Below are positions 1 to 8,160 of a DNA stretch of 64,000 bases, in pieces. How positions within the stretch are numbered: the first letter of the stretch is position 1; every line of letters begins with the position of its first letter. A program made the translations under genes and the position numbers. The DNA comes from Drosophila pseudoobscura (taxonomy: Eukaryota > Arthropoda > Insecta > Diptera > Drosophilidae), in NCBI RefSeq assembly GCF_009870125.1, contig NC_046679.1, positions 31,620,001-31,684,000 on the forward strand, written 5' to 3'. The notes under the pieces were generated by a model. That model saw only the letters and a list, made by a program, of their open reading frames with translations. It searched no databases and was not told the DNA's origin.

Positions 1-450
1 TCTCTAGATCGCATTGTAGCGTTCTAAGGGAGACAGGCACGTTCTCGATTCTCCTATTCTCCAGCCCGACGCCTTCCTTAGCTAGTACGTCCGCCGCTTT
101 GTTTGCTTCGATGCCCTGGTGGCTGGGAACCCAATAGATCCACACTGTCTTTGTCGTGCTTAGGATGTCTAATGCCTCCCTGCTCGCCAAGACACTTCTG
201 GAACTGACCGCGGACGACTGCATGGATCTTATCGCCGCTTGGCTGTCGACGAATAGGTTGACCGCATCGTGTGCTCGTTCTGTTAGGAGAGCGACCTCCG
301 CTGCCTTCCCGATGGCAAAAACTTCTGCCTGGAATTTGCTGCATTGGTCCGGTAGCTTATACGACAGCCTTATCTCAGGGTCTGTACAGTATAGGCCCGC
401 TCCTACTCCTCCTTCCATCTTGGAGCCGTCTGTGTATATATTGAGGTGCT
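1..450 (-). pseudogene. LINE (LOA/I-like) RNase H domain fragment
   Basis: Read on the minus strand, one frame stays open from about 460 to the window edge and encodes an RNase HI domain of a non-LTR retrotransposon. The expected acidic residues are visible in order: YTDGSK near 430, AEVFAI near 320, VDSQAAI near 245, then WVPSHQG followed by KAAD near 80-130. RNase H removes the RNA strand during LINE reverse transcription. The frame begins abruptly after a stop near 463, so the endonuclease and reverse transcriptase parts are missing here; the C-terminal end continues outside the window. It is a different family copy from the LINE at 18985-20868, because the residues differ throughout. The domain is intact but the element is at best a fragment. 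LOA is the favoured clade because it carries RNase H in Drosophila; I-like or R1-like elements are possible. Confidence 0.75.
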
Positions 451-599
451 CAGTCTGTAATTCCTACTTCCCATTCATCGTTCATGTTTTCAAGAATATT
501 TACAATGTTTGTAAATGCACACTTAAAGTTATCTTGATATACATTTAACGAATCATTACTAAGTAATGTCACGAAAAACTCTGTTAAATTTACCATTTT
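451..599. other. Unassigned AT-rich DNA
   Basis: AT-rich sequence between the LINE fragment and the first DINE repeat. No open frame, repeat or recognisable terminus was seen. Confidence 0.4.
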
Positions 600-992
600 T
601 ATACCCGATACTCAAAATGAGTATTGGGGTATATTAGATTTGTGGTGAAAGTGGATGTGTGTAACGTCCAGAAGGAATCGTTTCCGACCCTATTGATCAG
701 CATCAATAGCCGAGTCGATTGAGCATTGTCTGTCTGTCCGTCCGTCCGTCTGTCCGTCCCCTTCAGCGCCTAGTGCTCAAAGACTATAAGAGCTAGAGCA
801 ACGATGTTTTGGATCCAGACTTCTGTGATATGTCACTGCTTCAAAAATATTTCAAAACTTTGCCCCGCCCACTTCCGCCCCCACAAAGGACGAAAATCTG
901 TGGCATCCACATTTTTAAAGATACGATAAAACCAAAAACGCAGAATCGTAGAGAATGACCATATCTTTTAGACTGCAGAACCATTTCAGAAC
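600..992 (+). mobile_element. DINE-1/INE-1 (Helentron) fragment, 5' part
   Basis: Starts with TATACCCGATACTC, whose next bases can fold into a hairpin (ATACTC-AAAAT-GAGTAT). It then carries the GTCTGTCCGTCC microsatellite-like run, the 'actataagagctagagcaac' type block and the GC-rich block leading into AAAGGACGAAAATCTG that mark Drosophila DINE-1 repeats. It lacks the short block TATAAAGTATATATATTC that other copies have after GTTTCCGACCCC. The element stops at 992, where BEL sequence begins without a target duplication. It is non-coding and non-autonomous. Confidence 0.8.
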
Positions 993-2482
993 CGTTCAGT
1001 CAATTTGGTTCGAAGGACCATCATTTCTGAAAGAGGAAAAAGAAAACTGGCCCAAGAACGCTCATTTCGAACACTCCGATGGTCTTCAGCTGGAAAAGAG
1101 AAAGACTGTGGTCGGGCTGACCGCGGCTGTGCGAAGTTCGGAGCTGTTAGATGTCATCGAGGGATTCTCGTCACACCTCAAACTGCTTAGAGTGTTCGTG
1201 TATGTGTTCCGCTTTATAAGAAAATGTAAAGACCCAAGCCTAAAATTCGAAAAAACTATCTCACCGACCGAATACAATGAAGGCTTTTATAAAATTGTCG
1301 AAATCGTCCAGCATCACGAGTATCAAGGAGAAATCGAAAAGGTTAGGAAAGGATCTACAATTGGTCCTAGTCTTCAGCGGTTGAACCCATTCATCCATGA
1401 AGACACAGGGACTTGGTGTAACTTTTCGTTGTTGCGAGTGGGGGGGCGACTAGCCAAAGCTCCTATATCATACGATGCCAAGTTTCCTCTGCTTTTGCCT
1501 GAGCGCTCGCAATTCGTGCGAAGCTATATTCGTCATCTGCACCATTCGAATTTTCATGTCGGCCCACGAGCACTTGTGAGCATCCTTCGACAGAGAGTGT
1601 GGATAGTGAACGCTCAGGGGGTCTGCCGTCAGACAGTTCGATCATGTATGCGCTGTTTTAAATGCAAGCCTCGATTGCTGACGCAACTCATGGGGAATTT
1701 ACCCGCAGATCGACTCCGTGCTCTCCGCCCATTTTCAATTTGCGGCGTTGATTTTTGTGGACCAGTGCACACGACATTGAAAATTCGCGGAAGGCCCCCA
1801 TACAAGTCATACATTGAGCTTTTTGTTTGTTTTGCGTCCAAGGCGGTTCACCTAAAATGCGTTCATACCGCCGCGAGCTCCTCACATGGGAGGGCTATGG
1901 GAGGGCTATGGGAGGCAGGTGTAAGAACTGCCAAGAGCCTACTCCTACGGGCGGTAGGCAGCGCGCTCCTAACCGCCGAAGAACTCGCCACAGTCCTCGT
2001 CGGCATCGAGGCCATAATGAACTCGAGGCCGCTGGGAGCCATCAGCCAAGATCCAAGCGACGGCGAGGCCCTAACACCCGGGCACCTGCTGACAGGCGGG
2101 TCGCTCATCGCCCCCCCAGCACCGCGGATTCCGGACCAGGAGAGTCTCAGTTGCTTGCGGCGATGGCGACTTGTCTCGTCAGTCAGGCAAGCGTTTTGGC
2201 AGCGATGGTCCCGCGAATATGTCCTGGGGCTGCAAATTCGGGGCAAATGGCACCAGCAGCAACCGAACCTCGAGGAAGGAGACCTCGTCATCGTGGCCGA
2301 GGACAATCTGCCGCCTCAGGAGTGGGTCGTGGGGAGGGTCATCGCCACGCACGCAGGAGAGGACGGCATGGTCAGGGTCGTCGAAATAAGGACTAGCACT
2401 GGAGCGGTTTTTCGGCGGCCCATACACAAATTAGCGCCGCTCCCAATGTGTTGAAGCCGATGCAGGCGTTCAACGGGGCCGG
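993..2482 (+). pseudogene. pol: BEL-family pol 3' part (RNase H tail and integrase), copy 1
   Basis: An open frame runs to a TGA-type stop at 2454, but its first 13 codons (955-992) come from the adjacent DINE, so the apparent start is chimeric. The BEL part holds an integrase zinc-binding region (HLHHSNFHVGPRAL, then CMRCFKCKP, near 1540-1670) and the start of the catalytic core (GVDFCGP, near 1747). The core then jumps from KAVHLKCVHTAAS directly to GGLWEAGV near 1890, so the segment with the second catalytic Asp (usually SDNxTNFVGA) is missing. The C-terminal domain follows up to NHFL-like and RPIHKLAPL sequences. With one catalytic residue block gone it cannot integrate. The same deletion is present in the copy at 15079-16396. 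A G-rich stretch (ACGGGGCCGG) just before the LTR is the likely polypurine tract. Confidence 0.85.
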
Positions 2483-2793
2483 TGTTGCGTGACCTTCCAT
2501 CCATGGCCACAATTATTAGTTATAGATCTGAATTATGAAGTCTAGTGTAAGTTAGGCTAGGGCAAAGCGGGAGCGCAATAAAAGCTCGGTCTCTCGCTCT
2601 TGGCGAATTCGCTCCGCTTTGCCACCGTAGGATAGCTAGAGTAAGAGATTTGAATTGTGAAGAAAATATAGTTGTTCGCCAACCTTGAAATAGATCGAGC
2701 GTATCAAGTTTTTCGCCCTGCCAAATAAATAATTTAAATTACAGCCACCCAAAGTTTTCGGTAATTAATTAGAAAAACTCTTCTAATTTTTCA
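2483..2793 (+). repeat. BEL LTR (3' LTR of copy 1)
   Basis: A 311-bp direct repeat beginning TGTTGCGTGACC and ending CTTCTAATTTTTCA, matching the LTR at 4019-4329 almost base for base. It follows the BEL integrase frame in the right orientation and is followed at 2794 by CTCAC, the same five bases that precede the LTR at 4019. Confidence 0.9.
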
Positions 2794-3151
2794 CTCACTA
2801 TAAAACGTATATCTCCAAATTTCGCCCCACCCCCTTCCGCCACAACAAAGGACGAAAATCTGTTGCATCCACAATATTGAGGATACGAGAAAACTAAAAA
2901 CGCATAATCATAGATAATGACCATATCTATCCGGTTGCTGAATCTGGATCAGATCGGATCATTTTTATAGCCAAAAGGAACACATCTATTTGCAGTGGCT
3001 ACGCAGCGCCCGACGTCACGCTCAGACTGATTTTCTATCTCCCTCGCACGCACTCTTTGTCGGCGTCTGCCGGAGGAGAGCCATACTGATTAAGTATCGG
3101 GTATAAATGTAGAGTTGCGGTGTACGCAGCAACTCACAACGTTCCTCCTCG
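2794..3151 (+). mobile_element. DINE-1 right half after BEL insertion point
   Basis: Begins with the five-base target copy CTCAC and continues as the 3' part of a DINE. It includes the CCGGAGGAGAGCCATACTGA region, the AGTATCGGGTATA motif ending at 3105 and a terminal hairpin (GAGTTGC, ten-base loop, GCAACTC), closing at CCTCG. The matching left half is found before BEL LTRs elsewhere, as at 3374-4018. The uninterrupted form is at 17131-18154. Confidence 0.8.
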
Positions 3152-3373
3152 TTAGTCCTACGTTCTGCAGTTTATTAATTATAGGAAAACCAATTAATTT
3201 TGTTTTTTCCAATTTGCACGGCCTTACTGTTTCTAACAGACCTCATCAACTATTCTCGTCCACTTACGTATTTCAAGTCTTGAAATGGATTTGTTTCACT
3301 TTTATACCTCTTAAGTTTTACTCTTAGCTTTCACTGTTTATCAGTAAGCTTCACTTTAGTCAATGCTGGTTTT
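3152..3373. other. 222-bp spacer between DINE units
   Basis: AT-rich spacer between the end of one DINE and the start of the next. The same spacer recurs at 16909-17130, so it belongs to the duplicated block. No gene seen. Confidence 0.5.
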
Positions 3374-4018
3374 TATACCCGATACTCAATATGAGTACTG
3401 GGGTATATTAGATTTGTCGTAAAAGTGGATGTGTGTAACGTCAAGAAGGAATCGTTTCCGACCCCATAAAGTATATATATTCTTGATCAGCATCAATAGC
3501 CGAGTCGATTGAGCCATGTCTGTCTGTCTGTCCGTCCCTATTAGCGCATATTGCTCAAAGACTATAAGAGCTAGAGCAACGATGTTTTGGATCCAGACTT
3601 CTGTGATATGTCACTGCTACAAAAATATTTCAAAACTTCGCCCCGCCCACTTCCGCCCACACAAAGGACAAAAATATGTGGCATCCACATTTTTAAAGCT
3701 ACTATTATTATTATAGCCAGCATCAAGAAAACAATTTCATTTTTTCTCGCCCTGTCTCTCTTTAACACACACGTAGCATAGCCGGTTTTGCTTAGAGTAA
3801 AACATTAGCGCCTAGATCTCAGAGACTATAAAAGCTAGAGCAACCAAATTTGGTATCCACACTCCTAATATATCGGACCGAGACGAGTTTGTTTCAAAAT
3901 TTCGCCACACCCCCTTCCCCACCCGCAAAGGACGAAAATCTGGGGATATTCACAGATCTCAGAGACTATTAACGCTAGAGCCACCAAATTTGGTATTCGC
4001 ACTCCTGTTAGATCTCAC
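3374..4018 (+). mobile_element. DINE-1 left half, interrupted by BEL
   Basis: Starts at TATACCCGATACTC with the short palindrome, contains the ATAAAGTATATATATTCTTGATCAG block and the C-rich plus AAAGGACGAAAATCTG cores, and ends with GATCTCAC at 4018. The BEL 5' LTR starts at the next base. CTCAC at 4014-4018 is the upstream copy of the BEL target duplication. Confidence 0.8.
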
Positions 4019-4329
4019 TGTTGCGTGACCTTCCATCAATGGCCACAATTATTAGTTATAGATCTGAATTATGAAGTCTAGTGTAAGTTAGGCTAGGGCA
4101 AAGCGGGAGCGCAATAAAAGCTCGGTCTCTCGCTCTTGGCGAATTCGCCCCGCTTTGCCACCGTAGGATAGCTAGAGTAAGAGATTTGAATTGTGAAGAA
4201 AATATAGTTGTTCGCCAACCTTGAAATAGATCGAGCATATCAAGTTTTTCGCCCCGCCAAATAAATAATTTAAATTACAGCCACCCAAAGTTTTCGGTAA
4301 TTAATTTCAAAAACTCTTCTAATTTTTCA
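4019..4329 (+). repeat. BEL 5' LTR (copy 2)
   Basis: 311 bp, TGTTGCG...TTTTTCA, with only a few differences by eye from the LTR at 2483. Downstream bases start TGGCGCC, as expected of a primer-binding site, so this is a 5' LTR rather than a solo LTR. Its partner is the truncated LTR ending at 16550, also followed by CTCAC. Confidence 0.85.
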
Positions 4330-4740
4330 TGGCGCCCCCGGGTGGACTGTAAAGGCGGGCGCCGGGTGGACTGTAAAGTGAATTATAGGCAACAAAAAAC
4401 AAGTGACAGTGACACAAGAAATTGCAGTATACATATGCAAACATATTCGTTGCCCGCGTCGTGTGTGTGTGCAATCGGCAATCAATTTTTTTGTAAAATA
4501 TCATCGCGTCGGTCGCGCAAACAATAATTTTTTGTGCAAATTCTGCTACCGCCGAGGGATGCCCTGCGAAAAAGACAGGAAAGTAGCAGTTGGATTCAAA
4601 GATCCAAAAGAGGAATCAGAGGTATTTGTGCAGAAGGCTGAGCAAAAGACATTCAGATCTCTCTTTGAGGTGTCTTGTGCTGAAAACATTGCACATCGCC
4701 TTCAATTCTAGGCACAGACGTATGATACATATATAGTAGA
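4330..4740 (+). other. BEL leader with candidate primer-binding site; short open frame
   Basis: TGGCGCCCCCGGGTGGACTG begins next to the LTR end and is partly repeated 33 bases later (GGCGCCGGGTGGACTG). It is a candidate tRNA primer site, but I could not match it to a specific tRNA. A 102-codon frame at 4403-4711 (containing CKFCYRRGMPCEKDRK) is open. I do not recognise the product, and it may be either a leader frame or part of other DNA inserted in the leader. Confidence 0.45.
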
Positions 4741-4909
4741 GCTTGATTGCATGCATTTTGTTAGTAATTGCATAAATATAACTAAAAACATAAATACATA
4801 CATACATATCGACACAAACAGACATACATATGTGAACCTCTATTTGGACGCAACAGTTATATGTACATACATACATACATCTTTCGTTCACTGCAATCAC
4901 TGTCAGCCT

Positions 4910-4929
4910 CCCCCCCCCCCCCCCCCCCC
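4910..4929 (+). repeat. C20 homopolymer
   Basis: Twenty consecutive C residues, a length prone to polymerase slippage and sequencing error. Confidence 0.9.
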
Positions 4930-5159
4930 ACCATTTTATTTTGTTCTACCTTTCTCGTCGTTAGAACAAAGTTTGTTCGTTCGTTCACCCAAGCCAACCC
5001 AGTGGACCAAAACTTCGTAAAAGATATCGCAAACGAGAGCTAAGCGGAACTCAGCCGTGTAAAACTACCGAATTGAGATCCGAAAACGATAAGAAAATGA
5101 ATCACTAGTCGCTCAGTTTGTGGCAGTGAAAGTTTCATTTTCGGTAGCTCAAAAACGGA

Positions 5160-5332
5160 TCTTTTGCGAGCCTTTTATGATATCTTTTGCGGGCCTTTTG
5201 CGAGCCGTTTATGATATCTCTTGCGAGCCTTTTGCGAGCTGTTTATGATATCTCTTGCGAGCCGTTTATGATATCTCTTGCGGGCCTTTTGCGAGCCGTT
5301 TATGATATCTCTTGCGGGCCTTTTGCGAGCCG
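5160..5332. repeat. Short tandem array (GCGAGCC / GATATC units)
   Basis: Repeated modules of the form TTTTGCGAGCCGTTTATGAT followed by ATCTCTTGCGGGCC, in mixed order, with five GATATC sites. The modules vary in length, as in an old minisatellite. It sits just downstream (minus strand) of the spliced exons at 5441-5730. Confidence 0.75.
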
Positions 5333-5440
5333 AAAGTAATATGAAAAGGGACGCACAATTTTTTTGTGTTTTATAATTTTTAATTTTATTTTAATTAATT
5401 TTAATTTTTAATTTTGGTTGTACATAAATAGATTAAAAAA

Positions 5441-5730
5441 TTATATTAGTGAATTAAATTTAATTTGTTTTTTCTCCTTCGACACTCTGTCCTGGGCGTA
5501 CTGGAAAAATGTTTGCGTGATTCGGTCGAAATCGGCGTCTTCTAACGAAAATCTTTCCTTAAATCCCGCTGTAAACAAATAATCATGTTTATTATATTAC
5601 AATATATATATAAATTTGAAAATAATACTTACTACGGATGGCTAGAGTAACCCGCAAGTAACACCAAAAATGGTGCGCAAAGTCAGTTCCAGCGAAAATT
5701 GTTATATGTACATATTCGTTGACGCAGGTC
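5441..5730 (-). pseudogene. Unidentified spliced gene, last two exons
   Basis: On the minus strand an exon ending at 5633 (encoding ...FAGTDFAHHFWCYLRV...) is followed by GTAAGT at 5632, a 64-bp intron ending TTTGTTTACAG at 5569, and an exon 5568-5441 ending in TAA. Joining the exons keeps one frame across a phase-1 intron and gives a tail rich in charged residues (KERFSLEDADFDRITQ, then QYAQDRVSKEKK). Intron size and signals are typical for Drosophila. AATAAA occurs downstream near 5390. Upstream, a pyrimidine-rich tract ends in AG near 5730, a possible earlier acceptor. Further 5' sequence would be separated by the gypsy insertion at 5770, and a GTAAGT near 13780 may be an earlier donor. 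I do not recognise the family; a DNA transposon gene or a host gene remnant are both possible. Confidence 0.45.
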
Positions 5731-5766
5731 GCCTAATGCACAAGAAGATGGCTAGAAAAAAATATA

Positions 5767-5770
5767 TGTA
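5767..5770. repeat. Target site duplication TGTA (left)
   Basis: TGTA directly before AGTTAAC of the 5' LTR; the same four bases follow the 3' LTR at 13670-13673. Confidence 0.85.
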
Positions 5771-6307
5771 AGTTAACGTACCCAATTCCATTGAGCTCTT
5801 ATACGAGTTGTAAACAATCTCTGGCTTTCCAAAACGAAAACAATTTCAATCTTGGGCCTCCGCCTAATTGATTTCTAAGATGTACAATCTCAAGCGCCCC
5901 CGCCGCAATCCCAATCTTTGACACTCGCCTAAATGGAAAACCAATGTTTGCCCACACCCGGCTTCTCATAAACAATCTCACTCCCGGCTTTTTGCAGATC
6001 CTGCACTTTAGGCCTTTTACAGTTCTCTCTTTGGATGACGAAATCCAATACTCGGGATGGCGAAATCAATTGAAATGTTTATAGAAAAACGATTCCCGAA
6101 AGGGATCAACGATGCAAAGATCAGAAAGTTCAAATCAGTCTTGATCGAGCAGCGACACCGCAAAGTCTAGATAAATATTAATATCGCGCAATCCCTTGCC
6201 CGGAACTCCTTTGTGACCCTCTACTTATATCTATATCAGTGAAGTTAAGTTCGAAGTAAAATAAAAACCTTTTTAAAAACACAATCCGCTGCCGCAGTTG
6301 TTTAATT
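5771..6307 (+). repeat. gypsy-type 5' LTR
   Basis: 537 bp, AGTTAACGTACC... to ...GTTGTTTAATT. Contains an AATAAA (near 6260) close to its 3' end. Same length as the LTR at 13133-13669 and identical on visual comparison, which implies a very recent insertion. Confidence 0.92.
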
Positions 6308-6324
6308 GGCGCCCAACGTGGGGC
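6307..6324 (+). promoter_or_regulatory. Primer-binding site for tRNA-Lys
   Basis: TGGCGCCCAACGTGGGGC is the exact complement of the 3' end of the tRNA-Lys(CUU) type used by gypsy and by several retroviruses. Its first T is the last base of the LTR. Confidence 0.9.
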
Positions 6325-6490
6325 GACGTTGTATAAAAAACACCGAATGATAAAAGTGTTGCGTCGTGCCGAAACCCGAAGGACAATTAATTAATGGAAT
6401 AAATCCTTCAAAATTAAAAACGCGGAGTGACTGTGTGATATAGATAAAAAAAGTGAGATAAAAAGGAAACAAACCGGAGCTTAGGGTGTG

Positions 6491-6606
6491 CAAAAACAAA
6501 TACAAATACAAATACAAATACAAATACAAATACAAATACAAATACAAATACAAATACAAATACAAATACAAAAACAAATACAAATACATATACAAATACA
6601 AATACC
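6491..6606 (+). repeat. (ACAAAT)n hexanucleotide repeat in the provirus leader
   Basis: About eighteen consecutive ACAAAT units, slightly interrupted (AAAACAAAT, ATATAC), in the untranslated leader between primer site and gag. Confidence 0.9.
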
Positions 6607-6915
6607 AGGCAATTCGTAAATACAAAAACAACCAAAGAAACCCAAAGTTTAAAAAGAAAAAAAACAAAACCAACAAAACCGACAAAACCAAAATACAAAG
6701 AAAGTGAAACGATCAGCGAAGCCAAAGAAGGAAGACCCCCAGAAGACCCAGCTGAGCAAAGAAATTTAAGAAGGAAGACCCGTTCGAAGATCTGCCAAAC
6801 TAAGAAGGACGACCCCTACCGGATATTTCGTGAGCAAGAGTTGTATTAATAAATATATAAGTTCAATTAGGATATATAAGATTATAAAAAAACTAACATA
6901 TAAGAAAAATTAAAA

Positions 6916-8160
6916 GTGGATCAGCTAACTTTAGATTTTGAAAAACTAAAAAAGATTAACTCTCAAGCAAGGACCGATCTCACAGCAGATCTGGTCAAAC
7001 AATTGATAGCACTTCAAATCTCACAAGTTCAAGAGCAAATTGTAAATTTAAAACAACAAATAGAAACTAAATCCGATCAGGTATCGGATTATCAGGCAGA
7101 AACAATAGACGAGACAATAAGAGACGACACCACATTAAAGGTAATAGAATCCCTACCAATTTTCAATGGTGGATTAAACCAATATGTAGGATGGAGGGAA
7201 GCTGCAGAAACTGCAGTGAAGTTATATAAGAAAGGAAGTAAGCAATATTATATTGCATTAACAATTTTGAGAAACAAAATAACAGGACCAGCACATGACG
7301 CACTGACCAACCACGGGACAGTTCTAAATTTTGATGCCATACTTTCACGGCTTGACTTTGTTTACAGTGACAAGAGACCTATTTACATAATAGAACAGGA
7401 GTTAAGCGTTCTCCGACAAGGGAACCTTTCAATTATAGAATTCTATAACGAGGTTAACAAGAAAATGACCTTGTTAATAAATAAGACAATAATGACTCAC
7501 GGAAAGGACAGTGAAATCACCAAAGAATCAAATAAAAAAATTAGAGACAATGCCTTACGCATTTTTGTCACTGGCCTAAACGGCGGCATTGCTGAAATCC
7601 TATTTTCATTGAATCCCCCAGATTTACCGAATGCATTAGCAAAGGTACAGGAATTGCAATCTAATAACATTCGGGCCCAATTTGCCTACCAATTCAGCGG
7701 TCCCAGAAATTCAGGGAATAATAATTTTAATACCTTAAGATTCAACCAGCGACAATCTAGGACTAACAGTTCACCATTCGACCAAAGAAGGGATTTGCAG
7801 AGGAATAACATGTCTTGGGGACAACCCTATTTCTTGGGTAATAAACAACAAAATCAGGCCCCAGAACCAATGGAGGTAGACGAATCGATACAAATCCGGA
7901 ACCGACAGAACAGCAATCAATTCAGGGGAAATAATAACAATAGAAATTATCGGGAGAATACTAACGGTTATTATAGGAGAAATAATAACAATTATAGCCA
8001 AGCCCAGCATTTTAGGGCAAACGTAGTACCGAATAATCAGTCTAACGACAATCAAGCGCAGAAACGAAAGCCAAACGAAATGTCGGAACAACCGGCTAAT
8101 AAAGCAATGAGAATAAATAACATTGAGGAGGATCATTTTTTAGATCAGCCCCCGAAGTAG
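6916..8160 (+). CDS. gag: gypsy-type Gag capsid polyprotein
   Basis: 414 codons if counted from the first codon shown. Gag forms the virus-like particle and packages the element RNA. The N-terminal half is a coiled-coil-like region (LIALQISQVQEQIVNLKQQ). The middle (IIEQELSVLRQGNLSIIEFY) resembles the capsid of gypsy-group elements. The C-terminal third is rich in Asn, Gln and Arg and has no CCHC zinc knuckle, as is usual for gypsy. The frame opens after TAA at 6901-6903 and has no ATG before about codon 180. The first candidate start is GTG at 6916, preceded by AAATTAAAA. Either this copy lost its ATG by one substitution or the family uses a non-AUG start. It ends at TAG 8158-8160 just past the frameshift site. 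Confidence 0.85.
   Translation: MDQLTLDFEKLKKINSQARTDLTADLVKQLIALQISQVQEQIVNLKQQIETKSDQVSDYQAETIDETIRDDTTLKVIESLPIFNGGLNQYVGWREAAETAVKLYKKGSKQYYIALTILRNKITGPAHDALTNHGTVLNFDAILSRLDFVYSDKRPIYIIEQELSVLRQGNLSIIEFYNEVNKKMTLLINKTIMTHGKDSEITKESNKKIRDNALRIFVTGLNGGIAEILFSLNPPDLPNALAKVQELQSNNIRAQFAYQFSGPRNSGNNNFNTLRFNQRQSRTNSSPFDQRRDLQRNNMSWGQPYFLGNKQQNQAPEPMEVDESIQIRNRQNSNQFRGNNNNRNYRENTNGYYRRNNNNYSQAQHFRANVVPNNQSNDNQAQKRKPNEMSEQPANKAMRINNIEEDHFLDQPPK
8136..8142 (+). promoter_or_regulatory. -1 ribosomal frameshift heptamer T TTT TTA
   Basis: In the gag frame the codons read CAT TTT TTA, giving the canonical slippery heptamer TTTTTTA. The pol frame is -1 relative to gag and is open through this site. 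Fifteen bases downstream GTAGG and CCTAC can pair around a five-base loop (8157-8171), a modest stimulator stem. Confidence 0.75.

Larger units (their letters stand above)
4741..5440. other. Unassigned DNA inside the BEL leader
   Basis: AT-rich sequence with CATACATA runs, a C20 homopolymer, a short tandem array and a strongly A/T-only stretch near 5360-5420. BEL leaders are normally only a few hundred bases, so this segment and its continuation after the gypsy insertion (13674 onward) probably belong to another inserted element. No gene seen on the plus strand. Confidence 0.4.

Noticed and set aside
156..548. 130-codon plus-strand frame at the left edge
   Set aside because: Antisense shadow of the RNase H coding frame on the minus strand.
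955..992. ATG at 955 as the true start of the BEL frame
   Set aside because: The first 13 codons are DINE sequence; the coding region was joined by a truncation at 993.
1827..2396. 189-codon Arg-rich plus-strand frame
   Set aside because: Out-of-frame reading of the GC-rich BEL integrase C-terminus; also seen in the duplicate.
4616..4900. 94-codon minus-strand frame rich in Cys/Tyr/Val
   Set aside because: Produced by CATACATA repeats; no domain.
6302..6725. Minus-strand frames rich in Tyr/Leu or Phe/Val (YLYLYL, VFVFVF)
   Set aside because: Translations of the (ACAAAT)n microsatellite, not genes.
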